Positions 1 to 6,004 of a stretch of 8,070 bases of DNA are shown piece after piece. The notes under the pieces are model-generated. The model was not told the origin of the DNA. It did no database searches and worked only from the letters and a program-made list of their open reading frames with translations. A program made the position numbers and the translations under genes. Location of the stretch: contig WFSK01000149.1 of the NCBI GenBank assembly GCA_015486095.1, positions 1-8,070 of the forward strand, in the 5' to 3' direction. Position 1 is the first letter of the stretch; the number at the start of each line of letters is the position of its first letter. This DNA comes from Thermotogae bacterium. Its GTDB lineage: Bacteria; Thermotogota; Thermotogae; B3-G13.

Positions 1-536
1 GTGGTGCTCTCGGTAGTGATGTGTTCGATAGATCTACGGATGTAGCAAGCATCCACCCCAATTTCTCCTTCTCTTCATCTTATCCTCCTGCTCCGCTTCC
101 TTCCGGAATTTATTTCGGCATCGAAGGGAAGGGAAAGGGTTTATCCTTCGCTGAAAGATTGGTAAAGGCCTTAAATGGTAGTGCTATCCACATATATGTG
201 AAGGAAAAACCTCTTTACCATCTTTCTGCAGTCATCGCTGCCAACTTCACACTCGCTATGCTCGATATCTCAAGATACATCTACGAAAAGATCGGTATAA
301 ATGAAGAGACCTGGAAGAAGGTTTCATTACCCATGGTAAGATCGGTCTTGAAGAACATCGAAAGCTCTTCCATCGAAGATGCGATAACCGGGCCAATTGC
401 TCGGAACGAACAAGATGTAATAGAAAAAGAGGGAAAGGCCTTAAAGAGGATCGATCCCGAATTATATGACATATACGAAAAGGTCAACGAATTACTTCAA
501 AAGATCGCTACGAGGAAAACAAAGGACCACTCATAA
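1..536 (+). CDS. DUF2520 / ketopantoate-reductase-like Rossmann protein, C-terminal part (5' end outside window)
   Basis: The reading frame is open from the window edge (first full codon at position 3) to TAA at 534-536. A GTG at position 21 is probably internal, because the upstream codons read GALGSDVF and belong to a conserved stretch before the IHPNFSF segment. What is visible is the end of an NAD(P)-binding Rossmann-type domain and then the helical DUF2520 domain. Its hallmarks are SGIYFGIEG, KPLYHLSAVIAANF and the TGPIAR segment. Proteins of this family resemble F420-dependent NADP oxidoreductases and ketopantoate reductase. In Thermotoga, as I recall, the relative TM1727 lies beside panB, which hints at pantothenate metabolism, but no partner gene is visible here to support that. 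The reaction is unknown. The family call is fairly secure and the function is not. The stop codon lies in the loop of a hairpin shared with the convergent tRNA operon. Confidence 0.8.
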   Translation, partial: GALGSDVFDRSTDVASIHPNFSFSSSYPPAPLPSGIYFGIEGKGKGLSFAERLVKALNGSAIHIYVKEKPLYHLSAVIAANFTLAMLDISRYIYEKIGINEETWKKVSLPMVRSVLKNIESSSIEDAITGPIARNEQDVIEKEGKALKRIDPELYDIYEKVNELLQKIATRKTKDHS

Positions 537-547
537 AAGTGGCCCTT
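522..547. terminator. Hairpin between convergent genes, likely terminator of the tRNA operon
   Basis: Two 10-nt arms (522-531 and 538-547) pair along their full length, with a G-U or A-C position depending on strand, around a 6-nt loop. On the minus strand the arm is followed by TTTGTTTTCC-like T-rich sequence, as expected for an intrinsic terminator of the tRNA transcript. On the plus strand no T-run follows, so termination of the DUF2520 gene there is less certain. The TAA stop of that gene sits in the loop. Confidence 0.7.
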
Positions 548-555
548 CATGGAAG

Positions 556-628
556 TGGCGAAGCCCAGACTCGAACTGGGGACACGCGGATTTTCAGTCC
601 ACTGCTCTACCACCTGAGCTACCTCGCC
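556..628 (-). tRNA. tRNA-Phe(GAA)
   Basis: The full 73-nt cloverleaf can be read on the minus strand. The 7-bp acceptor pairs GGCGAGG with CTTCGCC and has one G-U. The D arm carries GCTC/GAGC, the anticodon loop is CTGAAAA with anticodon GAA, and the T loop is TTCGAGT. The discriminator is A and no CCA is encoded (CTT follows). It is the last of four tRNAs in the operon, 7 nt after tRNA-Asp, and the shared terminator hairpin follows within 10 nt. Confidence 0.96.
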
Positions 629-635
629 ATCTGAA

Positions 636-712
636 TGGCGGACCCGACGAGGATCGAACTCGCGACCTCCGGCGTGACAGGCCGGCATGGTAACCATCTC
701 CACCACGGGTCC
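636..712 (-). tRNA. tRNA-Asp(GUC), with encoded CCA
   Basis: The minus-strand cloverleaf has acceptor GGACCCG/CGGGTCC, anticodon stem CCGGC/GCCGG, anticodon loop CTGTCAC with anticodon GTC, and T loop TTCGATC. The discriminator G is followed by an encoded CCA, giving 77 nt in all. It is the only one of the four tRNAs here whose gene contains the 3' CCA. It is third in the operon, 11 nt after tRNA-Val. Confidence 0.96.
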
Positions 713-723
713 GTAAAAACTAG

Positions 724-795
724 TGGGAACGGCAGGATTCGAACCTACGACCCCCTGCGTGTAAAGCAGATGCTCTCCCACTGAGCTACGTTCCC
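724..795 (-). tRNA. tRNA-Val(UAC)
   Basis: The 72-nt minus-strand cloverleaf has acceptor GGGAACG/CGTTCCC, D arm GCTC/GAGC, anticodon loop TTTACAC with anticodon TAC, and T arm GTAGG/CCTGC around TTCGAAT. The discriminator is A and CTAG follows, so CCA is not encoded. It lies second in the operon, 7 nt after tRNA-Glu. Confidence 0.96.
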
Positions 796-802
796 TTATG
801 AG

Positions 803-875
803 CGCCCTCATGGAGATTCGAACTCCAGTTACCGCCGTGAAAGGGCGATGTCCTCGACCCCTAGACGATGAGGGC
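803..875 (-). tRNA. tRNA-Glu(UUC)
   Basis: The 73-nt minus-strand cloverleaf has acceptor GCCCTCA/TGAGGGC, anticodon loop CTTTCAC with anticodon TTC, and T loop TTCGAAT. The discriminator is G and CTC follows, so CCA is not encoded. It is the first tRNA of the operon. Its mature 5' end lies about 20 nt downstream of the start site predicted from the promoter at 903-932. Confidence 0.96.
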
Positions 876-902
876 TTTCATAGACCATCATTATCACAAA
901 CA

Positions 903-932
903 ATTATAATCTATTGAAAGTATTTGTGTCAA
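903..932 (-). promoter_or_regulatory. Consensus sigma-70/sigma-A promoter of the tRNA operon
   Basis: On the minus strand there is a perfect -35 TTGACA (932-927), an 18-bp spacer and a perfect -10 TATAAT (908-903). Transcription should start near 896, leaving a leader of about 20 nt before tRNA-Glu. The sequence upstream of the -35 (about 935-960) is T/A-rich on the minus strand, resembling an UP element. This is the strongest promoter in the window, as expected for stable RNA genes. Confidence 0.88.
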
Positions 933-951
933 TTATTCGAGGCTGTATAAT
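924..951 (+). promoter_or_regulatory. Possible plus-strand promoter back-to-back with the tRNA promoter
   Basis: A perfect -10 hexamer TATAAT lies at 946-951 on the plus strand. The best -35 candidate is TTGTGT at 924-929 with a 16-bp spacer, which is weak. If used, transcription would start near 958 and run into the gene-less stretch up to about 1318. The -35 region overlaps that of the tRNA promoter on the other strand. The site is AT-rich, so a chance TATAAT is quite possible. Confidence 0.3.
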
Positions 952-1318
952 AAAAAAGTTGATGAAGCGATTGATGTAAATGCGCATCGTTGTTTCGAGG
1001 CAGGCGTGAGCGTACCCTATGCTCTATTCGGTTGGTTTTGCAGGATTATGATGTGTGATCTGTTCAGGGATGGTGCAAGCATTTATCGCTCGTTCACTCG
1101 ACTTTCCGCTGGTCAGTGGCGAGCGTTCTTCCTTAAACGCCGCCACATTCATAACATCCTGTTATTCACCAGCGATAAGTCTTCGTTCACTTCGCTATGC
1201 CTGTCAACACCCTCTTCATGACAAGCATCCTCTCGCTGATATCCGCAATCATTATAAGTCTCACGTTCGGGAATCCTGATCTTTCTCTAACACTTCATAC
1301 AAGAAATCTGATCCTTAA
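933..1318. other. Intergenic stretch without a convincing gene; several hairpins
   Basis: About 385 bp separate the tRNA promoter from the 3' end of the GH94 gene. Short open frames of about 70 codons exist on the plus strand in two overlapping frames, but they resemble no family I know and are probably chance. From about 961 to 1290 the stretch appears richer in GC than the flanking AT-rich DNA and contains hairpins. These are 1008-1024 (6 bp with one G-U, loop ACCCT), 1116-1146 (11 bp with one bulged A), 1151-1165 (6 bp, 3-nt loop) and a bulged stem at 1171-1196. Short motifs recur: TCGTTCACT twice, and CAAGCAT followed shortly by TCGCT twice. It could be a small RNA, a decayed repeat or mobile sequence, or simple spacer. 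I see no match to tmRNA, RNase P RNA or SRP RNA. Confidence 0.45.
1116..1146. repeat. Strong inverted repeat (11-bp stem, one bulge) in the intergenic stretch
   Basis: On the plus strand, GTGGCG at 1116-1121 pairs with CGCCAC at 1141-1146. After a bulged A at 1122, GCGTT at 1123-1127 pairs with AACGC at 1136-1140. The 8-nt loop is CTTCCTTA. No T-run follows on either strand, so it is not a standard terminator. It is the most stable fold I see in this gap. Confidence 0.6.
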
Positions 1319-3664
1319 TTATAATACCTCTACACGGTGAGTCCCCTTCATATAAGGAATGACCTCTTTTTCTACATATTCTCCATCTAACTTGATCTTC
1401 TTTAATTCAGGAAGAGGTAAGCTTTGTGGATTATTGAAGCATACTATATATTTTCCTCTACGAACAAAAAACTTTAACTCTACCGATCGCCACCTTTTAT
1501 TTGTACAGGGACGTATAAGAATGCCATCAACCGTAAATTGTATCCCCAATAGATAATGAAATATACTCCTATAAAACCAACCGGCAGAGCCTGTGTACCA
1601 GCTCCAGCCAGCTTTTCCAGGTATCTTAGATCTTAAGCCATCACTATTACCCGACAAAACATACGGTTCAGCAGTATATAGATCTGGATTTTTGAAACTC
1701 CTGAGGATCGGAGAGAGGGTATCGTATATCTTATCACATAACTCCCGATCGTTCAGAAGCCATGCAGCCCACATGGTCCATACAGCTGCATGAGTATATA
1801 TTCCACCATTCTCCCGGGTACCCGGGGCATACCTGCTGAGATATCCTATAGAATTGTCTGGCGTATCATAAGGAGGAGAGAAAATTAGAGGCCCATAATC
1901 GGTCATTAATCTCTTCTTCACTTCCCCCATAGCCTTCAGAGAATGCTCCTTTTCCCCAATACCTGATATAACCGCCCAGTTCTGAGCATTTAAGAATATC
2001 CTTCCATCTGTATTTGGACTACCTATTATCGTCCCATCATCCCGAGTAGCACGATTAAACCAATGGCCATTCCAGGCAACTTTATCGAAAAGAACTTCGA
2101 TAGATCGCATTTCTTCCTGAATTAGATCTCTATCCTCATATGTTAATGGAAAAAGATTCTTAACTTCCTTGAGTATTAAATAATAAAACTCAAGAAGCCA
2201 AAAACTTTCCCCCTTTTTCCTAACTCCTAGAGCATTCATTCCATCATTCCAATCACCATCAAGAATAAGAGGGATACCCCTCTCACTCTTATTCCTCTTC
2301 ACAACTTTTATACCGTTCATACAATGGGAATAAAGTGTATCTTTCCCATCATCAATATATGGTAAGATCTCCTTCAAGATCTCCTTATCGCCGGTTGTAC
2401 GGAGATATTCTATTACTACGAATATTAGCCACAATGGATCATCAGACCATTTCTCTTTAGGAGAACTATTGGTAAAAGGAAGCCACCAATGTTGAACTGT
2501 ACCATCACTATATTGATGTGATGCATGGAGCAGTATTTGTTTTCGTGTAATGGAGGGATCGAGTATTAAGCCGATGAGGCTGTCTTGCAATTGATCTCTA
2601 AAACCATAAGCTCCACCTACTTGATAATATGCTGTTCTTGCCATCAATCTACCCGCTATGGTTTGATAAGGTAACCACCTGTTCATAAGTATCTCCACAT
2701 CTTTATCAGGCATTGATATTCTAAATTTACTGAGTATGTTCTCCCATTCATCTCTTACCCTTAACAATTCAGCCTTTACCACATTCATATCATTGTATTT
2801 CTCTGATATTCTCTGAATCTCTTCATATCGTTGAGAAATAGCAAGTAATATCTGGAATTCCTTTTCCTCATCTCTTTCGAGATCGACTGAAAAGTTCAAA
2901 ACGTTGATTCCATCTATATATCTTCCTTGAGAGTTGGTGCATACACCTCTTTCAACCGCCTGAGGCAGGTTGAGCTCCCCGTACATGCCTAAAAATTTTT
3001 CTTTACTGGTATCGAAAGAACGAATCGGTAAACTCGCTGTGTGAAAAATCGTATATGGGAAAGAAGTGTTCCAATGTGATATGCCACTTGCCCATAAGTA
3101 CTTTTTGGAAATTATACCATTAACTCTTCCATCAAACTTTGTCTCCATGAACAGGCGATGGAATTCACGGTGTATATCTTTCATCGTACCCAGATTCAGT
3201 TCGAAATAGGTAAAGAAGGACAATCTGAGTTTTCTTGTTGAATTGTTCTTAATTCTCACCAATGCGATCTCCAACATATCTTCGATGGGAACGAATACGA
3301 TCTCTTCGATCGAAAAATCTTTGAAGGCTGTAATATATCTTACACATCCAGGGCTATAGATAACCTTATATTTTCCATCAGCACGAACTGGTTGATAAGT
3401 TGCTGAAAAAACATCTCCCGTATCCTCATCCCTTATATATAGATATTTACCGTAATTATCCCTGATCATATCCTGTACCCACCGAGTTATACAAACCTCA
3501 GTGGCATCTATGTAAAAAGAATATCCCGATCCCACCTGTGATAGTATAACCCCATATCTTCCATTGGAAAGTACATTAACCCAAGGCTTGGGAGTCTTCA
3601 CATTCGTTATAATGTAATCTCCTTCTTCGCTGAAATAACCATACTTGGTTTTAAATAACTCCAT
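1319..3664 (-). CDS. GH94 inverting phosphorylase (cellobiose phosphorylase / NdvB-C-terminal type)
   Basis: This 781-residue cytoplasmic enzyme is of normal length for single-module GH94 and has no signal peptide. GH94 enzymes split beta-linked oligosaccharides with phosphate, releasing a sugar 1-phosphate. An N-terminal beta-sandwich (about 1-270) is followed by linker helices, an (alpha/alpha)6 catalytic barrel (about 320-700) and a C-terminal beta domain. Visible signatures are GAYGFRDQLQD (351-361), HQYSDGTVQHWW (383-394), GDWNDGMN (470-477, carrying the general-acid aspartate), the RENGG...THAAVW block (617-629) and WYTGSAGW (689-696). By comparison with chitobiose phosphorylase from memory, R356, H625, T691 and G692 would bind phosphate. 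The start is ATG with a strong AAAGGAGGT site. It is the last gene of the operon, 18 nt after the small membrane protein. The substrate is uncertain: cellobiose, laminaribiose and 1,2-beta-oligoglucans are all possible. Confidence 0.92.
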   Translation of the reverse strand: MELFKTKYGYFSEEGDYIITNVKTPKPWVNVLSNGRYGVILSQVGSGYSFYIDATEVCITRWVQDMIRDNYGKYLYIRDEDTGDVFSATYQPVRADGKYKVIYSPGCVRYITAFKDFSIEEIVFVPIEDMLEIALVRIKNNSTRKLRLSFFTYFELNLGTMKDIHREFHRLFMETKFDGRVNGIISKKYLWASGISHWNTSFPYTIFHTASLPIRSFDTSKEKFLGMYGELNLPQAVERGVCTNSQGRYIDGINVLNFSVDLERDEEKEFQILLAISQRYEEIQRISEKYNDMNVVKAELLRVRDEWENILSKFRISMPDKDVEILMNRWLPYQTIAGRLMARTAYYQVGGAYGFRDQLQDSLIGLILDPSITRKQILLHASHQYSDGTVQHWWLPFTNSSPKEKWSDDPLWLIFVVIEYLRTTGDKEILKEILPYIDDGKDTLYSHCMNGIKVVKRNKSERGIPLILDGDWNDGMNALGVRKKGESFWLLEFYYLILKEVKNLFPLTYEDRDLIQEEMRSIEVLFDKVAWNGHWFNRATRDDGTIIGSPNTDGRIFLNAQNWAVISGIGEKEHSLKAMGEVKKRLMTDYGPLIFSPPYDTPDNSIGYLSRYAPGTRENGGIYTHAAVWTMWAAWLLNDRELCDKIYDTLSPILRSFKNPDLYTAEPYVLSGNSDGLRSKIPGKAGWSWYTGSAGWFYRSIFHYLLGIQFTVDGILIRPCTNKRWRSVELKFFVRRGKYIVCFNNPQSLPLPELKKIKLDGEYVEKEVIPYMKGTHRVEVL

Positions 3665-3682
3665 AATACCTCCTTTACATGC

Positions 3683-4213
3683 CTACATACTTTCAAGGCT
3701 AGAATGTATTTGAGTATAATACCTGTCTATATCTCTTCTTTTCCCACCTAGCTCCTCGAAGATCCTTGTGTAGAAGTCTTCTTTCTGTAAATTACCCTTT
3801 TGCTTAAATCTGTTTATCAATTCTGCAAGAATATAATATTTATAGGGATGCTCCTTTCTCATTATCATTCTGAAGTATGATTCAAGGTTCGCTACAGGGA
3901 GACAAGATAAAATCTTAAATACCTTCTTCCTGGCAATAACTACTATCTTAGGTTTTGGAAAAGATGTCGATGTATCAAACATGACTGATATCGTTACATA
4001 TCCGGCATAATCTACATATTTACTCTTTTCATCATTATATTCCTCATAGCCTTCAAGAGCCTTTATCAATTTTCCTTGCGATTCCATCTTCATAGCAAGC
4101 CTCATATACTGTTTTCCAAGGTTGTACACCTTAAGCCAAGCAGAAATGTATGCGGTTAGTATCACAAGTATCACTATTCCAAATAATATAAGAAATTTTG
4201 TATACCTTTTCAC
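3683..4213 (-). CDS. Unrecognised membrane-anchored protein within the sugar operon
   Basis: I do not recognise this 176-residue protein. Residues 1-6 are basic (MKRYTK) and about 7-26 form one hydrophobic helix (FLILFGIVILVILTAYISAW) with no obvious cleavage site or lipobox, so it is probably a single-pass N-anchored protein facing outward. Residues about 33-58 (QGKLIKALEGYEEY within an amphipathic stretch) resemble one TPR-like helix pair. The rest is helical and rich in Lys, Arg and aromatic residues. The start is GTG, chosen because AAGGAGG lies 4 nt upstream and overlaps the stop of the preceding permease gene. That spacing of 9 nt, with GH94 following after 18 nt, makes co-expression with the transporter near certain. 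It might be an accessory or scaffold part of the transporter, but nothing in the sequence proves this. Confidence 0.75.
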   Translation of the reverse strand: MKRYTKFLILFGIVILVILTAYISAWLKVYNLGKQYMRLAMKMESQGKLIKALEGYEEYNDEKSKYVDYAGYVTISVMFDTSTSFPKPKIVVIARKKVFKILSCLPVANLESYFRMIMRKEHPYKYYILAELINRFKQKGNLQKEDFYTRIFEELGGKRRDIDRYYTQIHSSLESM

Positions 4214-4222
4214 TTTTCCTCC

Positions 4223-5047
4223 TTACTTGAGATCCACATCGGTGAACGCTTTGATAAACTCCTTTTGCAGGAAAAAATAGATAACTATTATGGGTAACGT
4301 TATCATAACGTTGGCAGCCCATACTTCCTCTATCTTATGTCCTGGAACCCCACCGGAAAAGAGATGAAGCCCAAGCTGAACCGTCCATTTCTTCTGATCA
4401 CGCAGGTATAACAAGGGGCCAAAGAGATCATTCCAGCTCCCCATAAATGTTAATATTGCTACCGTTGCAAGCACAGGACGACTCATCGGTAGCATAATAT
4501 TAAGATATATCTCTGGATACGAAGCTCCATCTATTCGAGCTGCTTCTATCAACTGATCTGGGATATGTTCCATGAATTGCTTAATGAGAAATATGTTGTA
4601 CACTCCTACCGCTCCTGGAATGATGAGAGATCTGAAGTGATTTACCCAACCCCATCTATAAAGCATAGTATATGTGGGTATGAAGAAGAGTACACCGGGA
4701 ATCATCATCGTCATCAACATAAATCTGAAGAGTAATTCACTACCCGGGAATCTTATTTTCGATATAGCAAAAGCCGCCATAGAATCCAAAAAGACATTCA
4801 ATAACATGATAGAAATGGCAATTATGAAGGAATTTTTAAATAAATTGAGTATATTTAGATCCCTGAATACTCCTATATAACCAGACAAGGTTAATCTGGA
4901 AGGTAAAGCATTAGGAGCATGCATTATTTCAGGGCCTGGCTTAAATGAATTCAATACCATTAAGATGAAAGGATAGAGTACGAAGATCAATCCAAGAGTA
5001 AGATAGATATACGATAAACTCGTAGATGTCTTTGTAGTTTTAATCAT
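4223..5047 (-). CDS. ABC sugar transporter permease, MalG/CUT1 type
   Basis: This 274-residue inner-membrane permease has six likely membrane helices, the first at about residues 12-32. The cytoplasmic EAA loop that contacts the ATPase reads EAARIDGASYPEIYLNIMLP from E168, with the conserved Gly at 174 and LP at 186-187. The early SFKP segment (34-37), the SKIRFPG block before helix 3 and the GSWNDLFGPLLYL segment (203-215) are typical of the MalG-like partner. The gene starts at ATG only 5 nt after the stop of the first permease. Only a weak GGCGGGTTGAT-like site precedes it, so translation is probably coupled. It should form a heterodimer with the product of 5053-5943. Confidence 0.93.
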   Translation of the reverse strand: MIKTTKTSTSLSYIYLTLGLIFVLYPFILMVLNSFKPGPEIMHAPNALPSRLTLSGYIGVFRDLNILNLFKNSFIIAISIMLLNVFLDSMAAFAISKIRFPGSELLFRFMLMTMMIPGVLFFIPTYTMLYRWGWVNHFRSLIIPGAVGVYNIFLIKQFMEHIPDQLIEAARIDGASYPEIYLNIMLPMSRPVLATVAILTFMGSWNDLFGPLLYLRDQKKWTVQLGLHLFSGGVPGHKIEEVWAANVMITLPIIVIYFFLQKEFIKAFTDVDLK

Positions 5048-5052
5048 TGTAT

Positions 5053-5943
5053 TTAATCAACCCGCCTTTTTATAAATTTGAACTCCAGAATAGTTAAGAA
5101 TAGTATAATTATTCCCAATAATATTCCAAGAGTTGAAGCATAACCCATTCTAAACTTATCTAATCCTATCGCATATATGTAAAGCACCGGAGTAAGGCCA
5201 GCATGATGAACACCGCCATATAGATCAAAATTCACATAAACCTCGGTAAACATCTGTAGACCGTAGATCACATTCATAACGAGAATAAAAAATACTTGAG
5301 GCCTTAAAAGGGGAAAGGTGATCCTCCAAAACATCTGTCGCGTAGTTGCTCCATCGAGTTCAGCTGCTTCATAATAACTGGTTGGAATGGCAGATATACC
5401 ACCGAGAAAGATAACCGCTTGTATTCCAAACCACTTCCAGGAATTGATCACTGCTAATACAGGCATTACCAAAGGCGGCATTATCTTCCAATATATCCCG
5501 TGCTTAAGAACACCGATCTTCAGAAGCCAGGTTTGTAGTGGACCTTCTGGGCCAGAAATATAACCAAGAACTATCATAACAACAACGATAGAAGTAATAA
5601 CAGGCATAAAATAGGCAGTTCTAAAGAAACTGCTGAATCTAACGATCCTATAAAGACAAATAGCTACTCCAAGAGATATGAAAAAGGTGAGTGCAATGAA
5701 TATAACTTGATTGTATACGATGTTTCTTAAACTCAACCAAAACATCCCATCTCTTATTCCATTAAACCAATTGTTAAGCCCCACAAACCTGACCTTACTT
5801 GGTTCAAGCAGATTGTACTTCAAAAAGGTTAACTTAATCGAAAGCCATATAGGATAGAGACCGAAAATGCAGAACAATACTATCCATGGTGCAACGAATA
5901 TATATCCCCACTTGTACTTGTCGATCGTATGTATTAACTTCAT
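5053..5943 (-). CDS. ABC sugar transporter permease, MalF/UgpA CUT1 type
   Basis: This 296-residue permease has six likely membrane helices, the first at about 14-34 (IFVAPWIVLFCIFGLYPIW, a typical N-terminal start for UgpA/LacF-like subunits). The EAA loop reads EAAELDGATTRQMFWRITFP from E192, followed by LLRP. The short N-terminus without an extra periplasmic loop fits LacF/UgpA rather than Escherichia coli MalF. ATG is preceded by GGAAAGGA with about 9 nt spacing. It lies 61 nt downstream of the binding-protein gene, and that gap is largely a perfect palindrome. No ABC ATPase gene is in the window, so a shared MsmK/MalK-like ATPase encoded elsewhere probably drives the pore. Confidence 0.93.
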   Translation of the reverse strand: MKLIHTIDKYKWGYIFVAPWIVLFCIFGLYPIWLSIKLTFLKYNLLEPSKVRFVGLNNWFNGIRDGMFWLSLRNIVYNQVIFIALTFFISLGVAICLYRIVRFSSFFRTAYFMPVITSIVVVMIVLGYISGPEGPLQTWLLKIGVLKHGIYWKIMPPLVMPVLAVINSWKWFGIQAVIFLGGISAIPTSYYEAAELDGATTRQMFWRITFPLLRPQVFFILVMNVIYGLQMFTEVYVNFDLYGGVHHAGLTPVLYIYAIGLDKFRMGYASTLGILLGIIILFLTILEFKFIKRRVD

Positions 5944-5965
5944 AGGTGCTTATCCTTTCCGTGAA

Positions 5966-5997
5966 ATTACACCCGGGGAATATTCCCCGGGTGTAAT
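5966..5997. repeat. Perfect 32-bp palindrome between binding-protein and permease genes
   Basis: The two 16-nt halves (5966-5981 and 5982-5997) are exact reverse complements. Each contains ACACCCGGGGAAT or its complement. As RNA this gives a stem of about 14 bp with a four-base loop, starting 7 nt after the stop codon of the binding-protein gene. On the transcribed strand it is followed by TTTCACGG, not a long U-tract. It therefore probably protects the upstream mRNA from decay or causes partial termination, as known for malE-malF type spacers. Either would give more binding protein than permease. Confidence 0.85.
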
Positions 5998-6004
5998 CTA
6001 TCCC

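Noticed and set aside
21..23. GTG as start of the DUF2520-family gene
   Set aside because: The frame is open to the window edge, and the upstream residues GALGSDVF fit the conserved part of the family, so this is a partial gene.
466..811. Open frames on both strands across the tRNA cluster
   Set aside because: They lie over four clear cloverleaf tRNAs. Their translations are the common spurious peptides produced by tRNA genes.
1202..1207. TTGACA on the minus strand within the gap as a second promoter
   Set aside because: No acceptable -10 hexamer occurs 16-18 bp downstream (GAAGAC/AAGACT there).
1006..1279. Two overlapping plus-strand open frames (71 and 74 codons) in the gap beside the tRNAs
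   Set aside because: They overlap in different frames, match no family I recognise, and have only a weak GAGG-like site before one of them. They look like chance frames over a hairpin-rich non-coding stretch.
1261..1318. Intrinsic terminator just after the GH94 gene
   Set aside because: Only a bulged pairing between GATC/TTTCT-like segments is visible, with no GC-rich stem followed by a T-run, so I could not support a terminator.
4131..4322. Minus-strand 63-codon frame bridging the permease and small membrane protein genes
   Set aside because: It overlaps two well-supported genes in another frame and has no family resemblance.
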